Origin: Erpobdella octoculata
Lineage: Eukaryota; Annelida; Clitellata; Hirudinida; Erpobdellidae
DNA: 64,000 bases
Direction of reading: 5' to 3'
Assembly (NCBI GenBank): GCA_963978895.1
Contig: OZ022239.1
Location: forward strand, 13,697,774-13,761,773
Shown here: piece by piece, positions 52,968 to 64,000 of the stretch
Layout: every line of letters starts with the position of its first letter
Position numbering within the stretch: position 1 is the first letter of the stretch
The notes under the pieces: model-generated
Seen by the model: the letters and a program-made list of their open reading frames with translations, nothing else
What the model was told of the DNA's origin: nothing
Database searches by the model: none
Position numbers and translations under genes: made by a program

Positions 52968-54843
52968 TAGTGATTTCACGGGTACGACTTTTTGACTTTT
53001 TTGCGTTCGGATTCTTGAATTTTGAACATTTGGGTTCGGGTTTGAGACTTTCCAAAAACCGGGTTCGGGTTTTCAGTTCTTCAAAGATCGGGTTCGGATT
53101 TTTGACTTTCAAAATTTCGGATTCGGGTCGTGTTCGGGTGTGGGTTCGGGTCAGTTTCGGGTCGAGTTTGGTTTAGTACGATTTACATATTTTTAGAAAT
53201 ACGTCTGGGAGTGAATTTTGGGCTATATATCATTTAGAATTGGTTTAATGGATTGAGCGAAATAATTGGGAAGTTCTGTGATTACAATAATAAACAACAT
53301 ATGAACTACAGTACATATTTATGTTGTTTATTCAAATTCAAATCGAAACTTTCGTTATGTAACTTTTAGTTTTTAAAAAAGTAGTGAATATTATACAGTC
53401 ATTTTTGATTCCTTATTCACTATAATAAAGTTATGTTATGTTATGTTATTCATGGTTGGAGTTTAAATTTGGAAAAAGCTATTCTGATAACAGGGAGTTC
53501 TTGTTTTATAAAACTAATCTTGGGTTATATTTGGGTTTCTAGATAAGTTATTATGTAAGAAATTACAAAATTTAAATTCACGGATTTGTACTTTCGCAAA
53601 TCGGCTCCGCCGGCTAATCTGGCGACTTAGGGGTCTAGCTCATACAAGTACCAATGAAATGGCCTATGAGCAAAATATGTTAAGCAAAAGTGATTTTACA
53701 AGATTTGTATAGTTAGCGTTTTAATTATTCCGTATAATAAATCGATATATCAAAATACATTCAAATTATAGATTGTTGAGACACAGCTATGTAACGCAAA
53801 AATGAACTTGCCTGAAATCGGTTCCTAATGTCATTTAATACTAATAAACTTATCTACTTTAGAATTTTTGAAAATTTCGGGTTCGAGTTTCAAATTTTTA
53901 ATAGTTCGGGTTTCAAATTTTCAAAATTTCGGATTCGGGTCGTGTTCGGGTGTGGGTTCGGGTCAGTTTCGGGTCGAGTTTGGTTTAGTACGATTTACAT
54001 ATTTTTAGAAATACGTCTGGGAGTGAATTTTGGGCTATATATCATTTAGAATTGGTTTAATGGATTGAGCGAAATAATTGGGAAGTTCTGTGATTACAAT
54101 AATAAACAACATATGAACTACAGTACATATTTATGTTGTTTATTCAAATTCAAATCGAAACTTTCGTTATGTAACTTTTAGTTTTTAAAAAAGTAGTGAA
54201 TATTATACAGTCATTTTTGATTCCTTATTCACTATAATAAAGTTATGTTATGTTATGTTATTCATGGTTGAAGTTTAAATTTGGAAAAAGCTATTCTGAT
54301 AACAGGGAGTTCTTGTTTTATAAAACTAATCTTGGGTTATATTTGGGTTTCTAGATAAGTTATTATGTAAGAAATTACAAAATTTAAATTCACGGATTTG
54401 TACTTTCGCAAATCGGCTCCGCCGGCTAATCTGGCGACTTAGGGGTCTAGCTCATACAAGTACCAATGAAATGGCCTATGAGCAAAATATGTTAAGCAAA
54501 AGTGATTTTACAAGATTTGTATAGTTAGCGTTTTAATTATTCCGTATAATAAATCGATATATCAAAATACATTCAAATTATAGATTGTTGAGACACAGCT
54601 ATGTAACGCAAAAATGAACTTGCCTGAAATCGGTTCCTAATGTCATTTAATACTAATAAACTTATCTACTTTAGAATTTTTGAAAATTTCGGGTTCGAGT
54701 TTCAAATTTTTAATAGTTCGGGTTTCAAATTTTCAAAATTTCGGGTTCGGGTTTTAATATGTCACACTTTCGGGTTCGGGTATCAAAAAAAGACCGGGTA
54801 GTACCGAACTTCGGGTTCGGGTCGAGTACCCGTTACATCCCTA
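52968..54843. mobile_element. hAT element with internal 810-bp tandem duplication
   Basis: Ends TAGTGATTTCACGGGTAC and the complement of TAGGGATGTAACGGGTAC, with exact 8-bp duplication GTCATTAC (52960-52967, 54844-54851). Subterminal zones are GGGTTCGGGT-rich. Bases 53111-53920 are repeated nearly identically at 53921-54732. No transposase was recognised. Confidence 0.88.
53111..54732. repeat. 810-bp tandem duplication inside the hAT
   Basis: The two units start at TCAAAATTTCGGATTCGGGT (53111, 53921). I found only a single substitution by eye (GGTTGGAGTTT against GGTTGAAGTTT) plus the differing outer edges. Confidence 0.9.
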
Positions 54844-54851
54844 GTCATTAC

Positions 54852-56796
54852 CAATGCACGTGATAACACAATAAAACAATGCATAAATTAAGGGAAGATA
54901 CAGGATTTATAAGTGTTAACATAGACATGAACATTTGCTCGATATTTAGTCATTCAAAAACTTAATTTCGGTCACAGTTTTTGAAAAATCTAGTATTTGG
55001 AATCTAGTTTTTTTACATAGTATAACATTATAAAAGCATGATCAGATCAACTGCAAAAAAAAACATATGAGTTAAAAAAGCATAATGATGTTCGAATGTA
55101 TGTATGTCCCCCGATTGGCATCTGAAGCTCTGAAAAAAGTCACGATAATAGATTTTGAGACGTTGAACACGGTTTGTTGAGCAACTCTATGGTTAAAATG
55201 TTTAAATCAAAAGTTATTAGCCGTGAAAGTTTGGCGGTTGACATAAACAAAATATGCCCTTAAGACGCGCTGCTCAAACATTTAAAGCCAGAAACAAGCC
55301 TTAGAAATAAACTGTAAATAAAAAATTGTAATAATATTTTTTGTTTGAAAATGTTTTTAAATATTTGATATAGTTTTACATTTTTGTTTAATTTTGCGTT
55401 GAAAAAACTCACCCGTTTCGCGCGCGAAGCGTGCGTAAAGTTAAAAATGTAACAATTTTTTTAATATTTTTAATTGTGCATTTTTGTTTAATAAATAATT
55501 ATTTGAAATTTTTTGCGAATTCTTTAACTGAGCTTCATCGACCGATCGCTACGTTTCATCAACGAAGTAGAATATGTACCGTTTGGCCGAAAGATTGTTT
55601 ATTCGTAGGCTTTTTGTTAATCTCAGCCATTAAAGTTTTTTTTCGTAGACGGTTTTGGTCAATCTCAGCCATTCAAAAAGAAGGCCAGTCTAAAACGTGA
55701 TCAATTGCAAAATCATTTGCGGTGAGAATGTCGGCAATGTAGTTTTTGAGTTTCGGGTGCTAATCGAGTGCCACAAAAACTTGCCTGTTTCCTTCTACAA
55801 GAAACAGTTCCCGGTTTGTTTTTCTTTTTCAAGAACTCAAACAAAAAAGTTGTTTGACTACGATTGCTTTTTGCATGGCAACTCTACGTGGTCATCTCGG
55901 GGGAGACAACGTCTCCAGTACAAACCACTGGAACCGCATAAACATGCTTCGCGCGTGAAGCGTGCGTAAAGTGTATGGTTTGTTAGGCCACTTCAGCGTT
56001 AAAATGTTTAAATCAAAAGTTATTAACCTTGGAAGGTAGATGGTTAACATAAACAAAATACGCCATTACCACGCGCTGCTTGAACTTCTAAAGCCAGAAT
56101 CGTTTTTAGAAAAAACAATTATGAAGAAAGTGGTAAATAGTTTTTTTTTACAAACACTTAATATGCTATCCTTATTTGTAATTTGTTATTTTTTTATTGT
56201 TTAAAAAAATTCATCCGAAACGTTTGCGCGACTGCCTAGACTATGAATATGATGATGGAATTGGCTGAAAAAACTCACACGCTTCGCGAGCAAAACGTGC
56301 GTAAAATGCTGGTCTGAGTAAACCCACAAACTAATACTTCAAAACTAATATGTATGTATTATGATAATATATAAGAATTCATCAAATCTAACAGCAAAAC
56401 ATTAGTTGACTTAAGATCTGTATTTATTCATTCTGTATAATTTAAATAACAGTGTCATAAACTTGTAAAACAACTTAACTTTGTCTAAAGCCTAAATCTA
56501 CTCTAAGTGAAGTAATTTCAAATCAATATGAACAGATGAAACATACTAAAAATACAAGATAAACGGACGTTATGACAACTGTTACTCTGTAGTACAGAGT
56601 CGGTACCCTAGGCAAATCACTACGACTGAGCTTTTGGATCATGTAACTGACTGTGAAGTGCTAAATATTTTGAGTTTTTTACGACGAAAGGAAGGTCCGG
56701 GCCTCCAGGACCCCTGTACCGCCCACGCAAATTATTTTCATGAATAAATAGAAAACAGTTTCAAGTTTTTTTCGCGTATAGCATTCGTTTCCTGTT
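54852..56796. repeat. Repeat-rich stretch with CGCTTCGCG motifs
   Basis: Two related segments (about 55150-55330 and 55975-56130) share GTTAAAATGTTTAAATCAAA and ATAAACAAAATA(T/C)GCC. The motif CTTCGCGCG(C/T)GAAGCGTGCG occurs at 55416 and 55949, and a variant at 56277. A fourth, inverted copy lies at 22626-22660. No coding exon of SYD-1 was recognised before the gap. Confidence 0.5.
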
Positions 56797-56996
56797 NNNN
56801 NNNNNNNNNNNNNNNNNNNNNNNNNNNNNNNNNNNNNNNNNNNNNNNNNNNNNNNNNNNNNNNNNNNNNNNNNNNNNNNNNNNNNNNNNNNNNNNNNNNN
56901 NNNNNNNNNNNNNNNNNNNNNNNNNNNNNNNNNNNNNNNNNNNNNNNNNNNNNNNNNNNNNNNNNNNNNNNNNNNNNNNNNNNNNNNNNNNNNNNN
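56797..56996. other. Assembly gap, exactly 200 N
   Basis: A run of N of round length, probably a placeholder of unknown size, next to a TA tract that would hinder assembly. Confidence 0.97.

Positions 56997-57090
<94 letters not shown>
56997..57090. repeat. (TA)n microsatellite
   Basis: TA tract directly after the gap, with one phase shift at 57042. Confidence 0.95.
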
Positions 57091-57091
<1 letters not shown>

Positions 57092-57301
57092 CGTTATTTT
57101 AGAGTTATAGGGTCCTATTTTAGATTTCACCCCACCATACAAGTTAAAGTACAAAATGTGGATTTTTTATAAATAAAAACTACATAAAACGACATAATTG
57201 TGCAGATCTGTAAGACAAATTTACTATTGTATTTAGTATTTACCAAAATAAAAATAGTTAATGCCATATGGTTAAAGATGTTATTTTGACCAACATTACA
57301 G

Positions 57302-60300
57302 TCAATGGGTTAGAAATAAGTTTGGTGAACAGCAGCAGCAGATGTTACAAGAGAGACAACGACAACGCAAACTTGCTCAGCAGCAACTACAAGGAACGGT
57401 TCCTTCTTCCCAAACCCAGCAACTAGACATGGGCATCAAATCAATTGAAACTTATGTAGATTACACAACCGTTGAAACTGTTGAAATAAATAAGAGACCA
57501 GGTCAAACCTTGGGTTTTTATATCAGAGAAGGAAATGGAATAGACCGTACGGATGGAGTGTTTATATCGCGAATAGCTGCAGGTAGTGCCGTGGAGCAGA
57601 ACGGTTTATTAAGGGTAGGTGAAGAGATATTGGCCATCGACGGTCTTGCACTCAAGGGAGTCTGCTTAGACGACGTTGTCATACTGATGTCTATTCCGAG
57701 CCGTCTCATTCTGACAGTCAGGACGCGAAAAAGTTGCTGCAAAAATCTTTCATGTCCAAGTCTTCCATTAACCCCTACGACATCTTCTGCTGGGAGAGCT
57801 ATGGAGCAAGAGCCGATACAGCAACCTCAGGTGAAATATAATTAAACAATTATCCGATAGCTATTTTATAAAATAAGTTATACGTTTTTGGGTACTTAAA
57901 AATGTTTGTTCTTTAGGAAATTATCATACTTTCCTGATCATTATTTATGTACAAAACAAAATTTTCACGTGCAGTTGCGTTATCAAACATGTTTAAAGCG
58001 TTGGTGGTATGGCGGTATGGCATTCACCTGTGGACCTGAGAGTCTGAAAGATGCGAGTAAAGTAAACAAGCCAAAACCTTTTATTTTTTTATTTTATTTG
58101 GTTTTATTTTTTATACCACTGCAGGTATTTGTCAGCAGAAAAACGACGCTACCAAAAAAGGCAGATAAAGCTTTCGGACCACAACCTCAGCTATCTTCCT
58201 TAAGCCGTCAGTATTTGTCCCAATCGTACCAGCCGACCATTAAGCCTTTTATAACGACTGAGCAAAAATTTCAAAAACCCCATATGCCAGACTATTCACG
58301 AGACCCAGGCTATCACTTACCTTATTATTCTCGTTACGTAAAACCTGAATATGAGACAAAGCGCCCTTATTTCACAAAGACTCAGAAAGACGACTACAAA
58401 TTTCCAGGTAAACTGGTTGACACGAAACACGCCACACCGCCCTACTTGGAAGCGTACAGAAAAAGTCGACTAGAAGACGCAAAGCCTTCTACTGGACAAA
58501 AAAATATGGAAGAAGAACAAGAACAGAAAGTTATCAGAAGGCCACAGGCAGAAAGTCTGGATCGTCGAACGAACGGTGCAGTCGTCACTGGTAAATATCG
58601 CAGTCACGACTACTATTCGGACAGTGAAGCTCAAATGACTGGAGATTATTATCCACCTTTTGTCAGAACCGACAGTAGAGACTGGATATACGCCAGAGAA
58701 ACTGAAATCGATTCTCACAGAGCTGAACGAGAGAAAGTCTACCGCAGTGCCGCAGACGACACAGACGATTTGGCAGGCATTCGAGAACTCTCGCGGTCTC
58801 TCTCTCGACGTCGTAAAGCCGCGAAAGTGCAAATGGAAAAATGGCGACAACAGAGAGATCACATGGATTTAGAGCGTCAAATCGAAGAGCAGCAAAAACA
58901 ACTCTACCTTCTGCAAGAACGCCTTCAATCGGAACTGCAAAAACATGAACAACAGCAACAAGAGCTTTCGAGACCCATGTTACAGCAAAAATTGTCTTAT
59001 CCAAGTTATTTTGACCAGTATCAAGAGGACTACGACCCGTATTATCAGCGAGACAGGTACAGCTCTTTCTATCCACCGCTGCACCATTTAGAATCTCAAT
59101 TACCCGATCCAGAGGAAGCTGAGAAGTATAAAATTAGAAAAAAGTTAAAAAAATCTCAATATAAAAACGAAATAGAGCGAGTTCCATCTAGTAGAAGAGA
59201 GGACGATATCTTGAAAAGCATACCTCATCGACGGAGGTACAGTTCAGATTCTGAGATCTTACAAGGAGGAAATGGAAAAATCTCTCGCATGCAGACATCA
59301 TCACCTTCCTCCAAAATGACGACAGTTTCAGGACTCTTGGTAAATGGTGGAAAGTGTAACTCTCTTCCTGCAGACATTGAAAATGGCGGATCTGCTAGTA
59401 ATGGCGACGACCCGACCCAGTTGAAGCACTGGCTGCGTAAGTTGGATCGTCTTTCGTACGATCTGAGGGATTTCAACCAGCACAACAACCGCGTGAAAGC
59501 CGAAAAAAACGGAAGTAAAAAAGGTATTTGAATGTAATTTAAAACTAAAAATACTATTTAAATATTTTCCAACTCTTTTTTAAAATATATTTCAGACTTT
59601 TCCGATGAAAAGCAAAAAAAACGAGACGCAAAATTAGAAGCGATGGAATTTGAAAGACGACTAGAAAAGATGGAAACAGAAAAACGAAAACTAAAAAGCA
59701 TGGAAGCGGCCAAAAAAAGTCAGCTAACTGAGCAGCCGTCTTACACTTCTGAAGAGTACAAATCTTGGCTTTCTGATCGTCGTCTTCAATCGAAACTTCA
59801 TAAAGAAAAATCTGAGCCAGGAAGAGCTGGTGGACGTCCCATATCTGGACGCGATCGTGCAAAAATAGCTCTTTCTGAATCCAGGCAGAAAATGGCTTTT
59901 GGACTTGTACCGTCAAAACCCGAGTAAGTTTTTGTTTGATAATATATTACCTGCAATATAACAAACCATCAAAGACTCGATTCTTGGGGCATCTATTTGA
60001 GAATCGATTCAGTTATCTGTTCCTCTCTTAGATCCCTGAAATAATTACTATCACGTAAATTTTGGACTGATTTCATGATTCATTATGATAATTCTAAACC
60101 GATTTTGGTAGAATGTCTTAAATGTTATGAAATAATTATAATCAGACTGTTAAATAAAAACAAGATTTTTTTTCTTATTGTAACATTTTTGAATTCTCTG
60201 CTTATGCTTCTGATATCGAGTTTTTATTATTTTGTAGACATCACAGACACCGCAAGCACACTGCTCAAACTTCTGATTTGCTCAAAAAACGATTTGCAAC

Positions 60301-62323
60301 GTCCGGCAGCCAAACCACCCCAACCATAGATCCCGGTTAGTTTTCGCAAAAACGGTCAAAAAATGTAACAGTAAACATATAAAAAAATCTAAAGCTATAA
60401 ATTATTTTCTATTTTATTTTTACGTCAGAAAAAAGAAAATCTCATAGCTTAGACCAGGAGTCGACTGAAACCCAAACCAATCGCCATTCTGCAAAAATTA
60501 AATCAAAAACCGTTGACATTCCAACGTCTAGAGATGTTCCAGATTTGGAAGAACAAGATTTATTTTTGTTAGAGCCCCAGGAACCCGAAGGCATGCACAC
60601 GACCATCCACGAATCCGCGCATCATCGACATCGTCACAAGCAGCGTTCGTCTGCTGCTACTGCTGAGACGACCGATGTTTTCGAGGATAGTCATCCAGAT
60701 CAAAAATATTTTCTCGAATTCTCCAAAGCCGAAAAAAAACTGAAAAAGAAAAATGGCCAATGCGATCAGCTGAGAGAGGAGCCGTTAAGAATTCGCGTTG
60801 AAGAATTTCATCCGCACTCTGCAACTGACACGAGGCACAAAGATTCTAAACGGAAGATCGCCGAACGAGAAACTGATCCTGAAGAAAATATCAAACAAAT
60901 CAATCTTCAAGAAGACTCTCAAACAAAAGAACGTGAACAGAAATGCATCGATGGATTAATTTACGTAAAATTATTTTGTGGTCACGGCTTGAAGTCATCG
61001 AGGAGAACTATTATGCGAGATCTCTACTGCGTGCTAAGTGTTGACGGCATCAATAAAGCTAGAACGGCCACGAAAACAGGAGCTTTGAACTTTGATTGGG
61101 ATGAAGATTTTGAGATTGATCTTGATAATGCTTATTCTATTGGTTTTTCTATATACAACTGGGACCCAGTAGCCAGGCAGAAGCTCTGTTTTACGGCTCA
61201 GCTAATCATAAGCGAGTTTCTTGCCATTCACGGTAGCCAACGTCGTTTGGCTATGAAACTTCAACCGACCGGAACGCTCTACGTCGAGTTGAGATATCGA
61301 GATTTGTCAGAAAGGTTCAGTAGAGTTCTCATTCTAGCTGAAGACGCTACCTTTGGAGTTGAATTAGACAAAATTGTGGCAAAAGAGCGAAGTGGACAAA
61401 TAACGACAACGACTGGAGAAATAATTTCTACTGAGTCAACCGGGGGAGGTACCAGGGTTCCCAGGGTTGTCAGAGCCTGCGTCAGGCAAGTGGAGTTGAG
61501 AGGCTTGGATTGCGTGGGCATCTATCGCTTGTGTGGCTCTTACGAAAGATTGAACAGGCTCAAAAGGGATCTCGAGAGAGGATCTTTTAACGAACAACTT
61601 CTTTTTGTCGACAACGTGCCTGATGTCAACGTTGTCGCAGGTTGGATATCTAAATTTGTTTATAAAAGTTTTTAATGAAATTTAATTCAATAAAATAAAA
61701 ACCTAATTAGTATTTATGAAAGCGCATCACTACTTTAGGTGTTCTTAAGTCTTTCTTCCAAGAACTCCCGGAACCACTGCTGACTTCTGACCTCCATCAA
61801 ATGTTCATCGATGCAATCAACGTGCAAATCGAAACCGATCCGGATGGAAATGCCAGTCTCATGCTCAGCATTCTTGACTGTCTTCCTAAAAACAACCTAG
61901 TTCGTGTCAAATTTATTTAAATGTTTATTAAAGGTAATATAAATATATATAAAGTTTGTCTAATTAAATATTAAAGTGGATATTTAGATTGTGAACAATA
62001 ACATTGCCAAACAGCATTGAGCTTTCAATTTCATTGGACAATTGTGAATTAATTTTATATCGATATCATCCGAAATACAGATCGTCTTCAGTTTCTTGAT
62101 GGACCACCTCAAGAGAATTGTCCAGCATCAACAATTCAACAAAATGGACAGCGTTGCAGTCGGAGGAATATTCGGCCCTCTGCTCTTGTGCCCCCCAATT
62201 TCAAACTCCCGGCAACGTCGGCATTCACAGCACCTCCCAATGACCATCAGTAGCTCCTCTGTAGACATCGGAAAACAAGCTCAAGTTATTACCTACCTCT
62301 TAGATATTTGGCCGACTAAGTAG
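57302..62323 (+). CDS. syd-1: SYD-1/SYDE synaptic RhoGAP (PDZ-C2-RhoGAP), 5' incomplete
   Basis: Eight exons join in phase: 57302-57830, 58125-59523, 59596-59923, 60238-60335, 60429-61640, 61739-61899, 62081-62323 (stop TAG), plus missing upstream exon(s); the first visible exon opens after a CATTACAG acceptor in phase 2. PDZ: about 57464-57725 with the carboxylate loop TLGFYIREG. Next is a long disordered, Arg/Ser-rich and coiled region (QQRDHMDLERQIEEQQKQLY). C2: about 60952-61300 (GLIYVKLFCGHGLKSSRRTI ... LNFDWDEDFEI). RhoGAP: from about 61350, with GIYRLCGS, VLKSFFQELPEPLLT, FLMDHLKRIV and FNKMDSVAVGGIFGPLL; the arginine-finger codon is at 61526-61528. SYD-1 organises presynaptic active zones downstream of receptor and neurexin signals and acts on Rho-family GTPases. 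PDZ at the N-side is the invertebrate layout; vertebrate SYDE1/2 lack it. The protein ends about 40 residues after the GAP core. (Seven exons are listed explicitly; any others lie upstream.). Confidence 0.93.
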
Positions 62324-64000
62324 GTGCTCAAGTGCGCCCTATGCATACGAGAACTTACAAGTATTTCCGACAAGTATCGGGGATTTAATTTAAAGTGTTG
62401 ACATTTTTCGTTTTGACACTTGGCTTATCAAATTGACACTGATTTCTGAATTAATCATTCAAAAATTTACACGAGTTTATTATTGATTATTTTAAGTGTT
62501 TTGCTAGAAAAGCGTGTTCTAGATATTTCGAATGTAAATTTTTCGGAAATTCTTTCTAATTTAAGGATTTTACGTTTGATTTTCATTTAGAAAGATTTTC
62601 GAATGTTCATTTTTACTCGTTTTGGTGCTTGAAGGCGTAAAACTTGATCGTTAGACAGAAATCTTTCCTCGTTTGCATTTCAATTCTTAGTAGATTCTCG
62701 TCTGTTGTACAAACTTGTAAACATTTGGAGATGTACGAATTTGAGCTCTGCCATCACGTGGCCTCACACAAGCTCCTCCTACCCGAATGTGCGTCAAAAT
62801 ATGGATTTTGGTTTGGAAATGTCTGAATGTTTTGTTTTGTCGGTGCGTTTCTTTAACTGCATTAATTTAATGAGTACAAATTAGAAAACAAATCTACTGG
62901 TAGGTAATTCAATCGGCTCACGGCTGATGGCCTTGGTACGCTCTCAGAACGACAACATATTTATATTTTGCAATAATAATTATTCGGAATGATTGCTTCT
63001 TCTATTTTTTTAATTGTTTTTTCTGATGGGCATAGTGACAGCTGTTTTATTACTTTTACCGCCATCAATGCCGATATTATTATGATTTACTAACGTATTA
63101 GTTAAAACTGCTCCTAATCGTACTCTTGTGACCGACCATGTACCAGTTTGACTAAGTTTCAGTTTACGTTTTACATGTCGATCTAGGTAATTTTTATAGG
63201 TACACACGTGTCCACTGTGCTTGACAACAAAAGACCGTAGTTTTTAATAGAATCGCCGTTCAGCCATTTAATTGTTCTGCGGTGGACCTCTGCAGTCTTT
63301 AGAGATTAGATACACCCGTTTGTAGGTTTTTACTTTGTCTCTACTGTTTCGTTACTTCGATGGTAGAAAATAGAACTCTGGAGATTATCTGGATCTGATA
63401 GAGAAGAAGAGGTTTGGTTGTCCGGGCTTACCACTGTTTTGAATATTTATTTAAACGTTTGCCGAACATTGAAAACTCTTAATGTTTATTTGTTTGTGTT
63501 TATGACACCTGTTGTTATTTACAGCCTGCAGATCTGAATTTAGTTAAACTTAGGAAATTAAAATAAAATTTATCACGACCCGTAGTTTCCGCTATTTATT
63601 AATGAGTCATAGAGTAAAGTAAAGTAAATTAAAATTTGGGCAGATTGGTGAACAATTGTTAACGAATGAAATCATGCAAACGCTTAAAAAACCATACAAA
63701 AAAGTTTTAGCTATAGGACAATTTAAATTTTTTTTCTCTGGGACGAATAGATGGCGTTTCCAAATTGGCCGACCAAAAATGAAAATTTGTATTCCATGTA
63801 GTACAAACATCTCAGCGGATAGATGTGATAGAACAAAAACTCTAAAGAATTGAATCGCAAGTTATAAGTTGAAATAAATTAACTTTTATATTGTTGTCTA
63901 ACTGTCTCTGTAGATTTGACTACAAAAGAAACTTACGAGCTATGGGCACCTTTTTTAACAATACAAATTAAAAAAAATTAAAAAACGCTTATATACAAAT
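62324..64000 (+). other. 3' UTR/flank of SYD-1, no further gene seen
   Basis: No second gene was recognised. Candidate AATAAA signals occur near 63560 and 63873. Short frames on either strand lack identifiable features. Confidence 0.4.

Noticed and set aside
57906..58124. Upstream extension of the SYD-1 frame from an ATG at 57906
   Set aside because: It lies between a GT donor at 57831 and the TACCACTGCAG acceptor at 58124, so it is intron read-through.
58470..59488. Antisense frames opposite SYD-1 exons
   Set aside because: They are shadows of the coding strand with no independent motifs.

Overview
This window comes from an AT-rich, repeat-laden animal genome. Genes have many introns with GT-AG junctions, and Helitrons, hATs, LINEs, SINEs and a Ty3/gypsy element fill the introns and intergenic space. 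The synaptic gene at the right end has the PDZ-C2-RhoGAP order of invertebrate SYD-1, so I infer a non-vertebrate, probably protostome, animal. I cannot name the species. A 200-base run of N (56797-56996) marks an assembly gap.

Four host genes can be reconstructed by joining exons whose reading phases agree. On the minus strand, from right to left: POMP (proteasome maturation protein, six exons, 39668-32491, first coding exon only the ATG); CDIPT (phosphatidylinositol synthase, six exons, 30973-26786); and an SLC16-type monocarboxylate transporter (six coding exons, 25475-20101, with a likely upstream leader exon near 26.1-26.2 kb). On the plus strand, eight exons of SYD-1/SYDE (57302-62323) encode PDZ, C2 and RhoGAP domains; its 5' exons are missing or beyond the gap. 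The three minus-strand genes are unrelated housekeeping or transport functions, so nothing indicates a pathway cluster. A weaker candidate is an acidic, DEPCK-repeat protein exon at about 2977-3827.

Layout: 1-1.1 kb, SINE joined to a LINE reverse transcriptase; 1.8-2.4 kb, 24-bp minisatellite; 2.8-3.8 kb, TA tract and acidic ORF; 4.5-5.2 kb, Helitron; 6.9-8.7 kb, hAT with transposase relic; 8.9-10.2 kb, second hAT inserted in a LINE fragment; 10.6-12.45 kb, two head-to-tail Helitrons; 12.45-18.8 kb, degenerate gypsy element whose 3' LTR holds a MULE-like element that itself holds a hAT MITE; 20.1-39.7 kb, the three minus-strand genes with element-rich introns, including a Ulp1-like protease in POMP intron 1; 41.7-52.8 kb, two large CATA microsatellites, another Helitron, SINEs and a dispersed repeat family; 53.0-54.8 kb, a hAT with an 810-bp internal tandem duplication; 57.3-62.3 kb, SYD-1.

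Most transposon boundaries are defined by exact target-site duplications (8 bp for six hATs and one other TIR element, 10 bp for the MULE-like element) or by the Helitron pattern of A before TC and CTAG before T. All identifications were made by eye. Copy number, species and family names need database searches.
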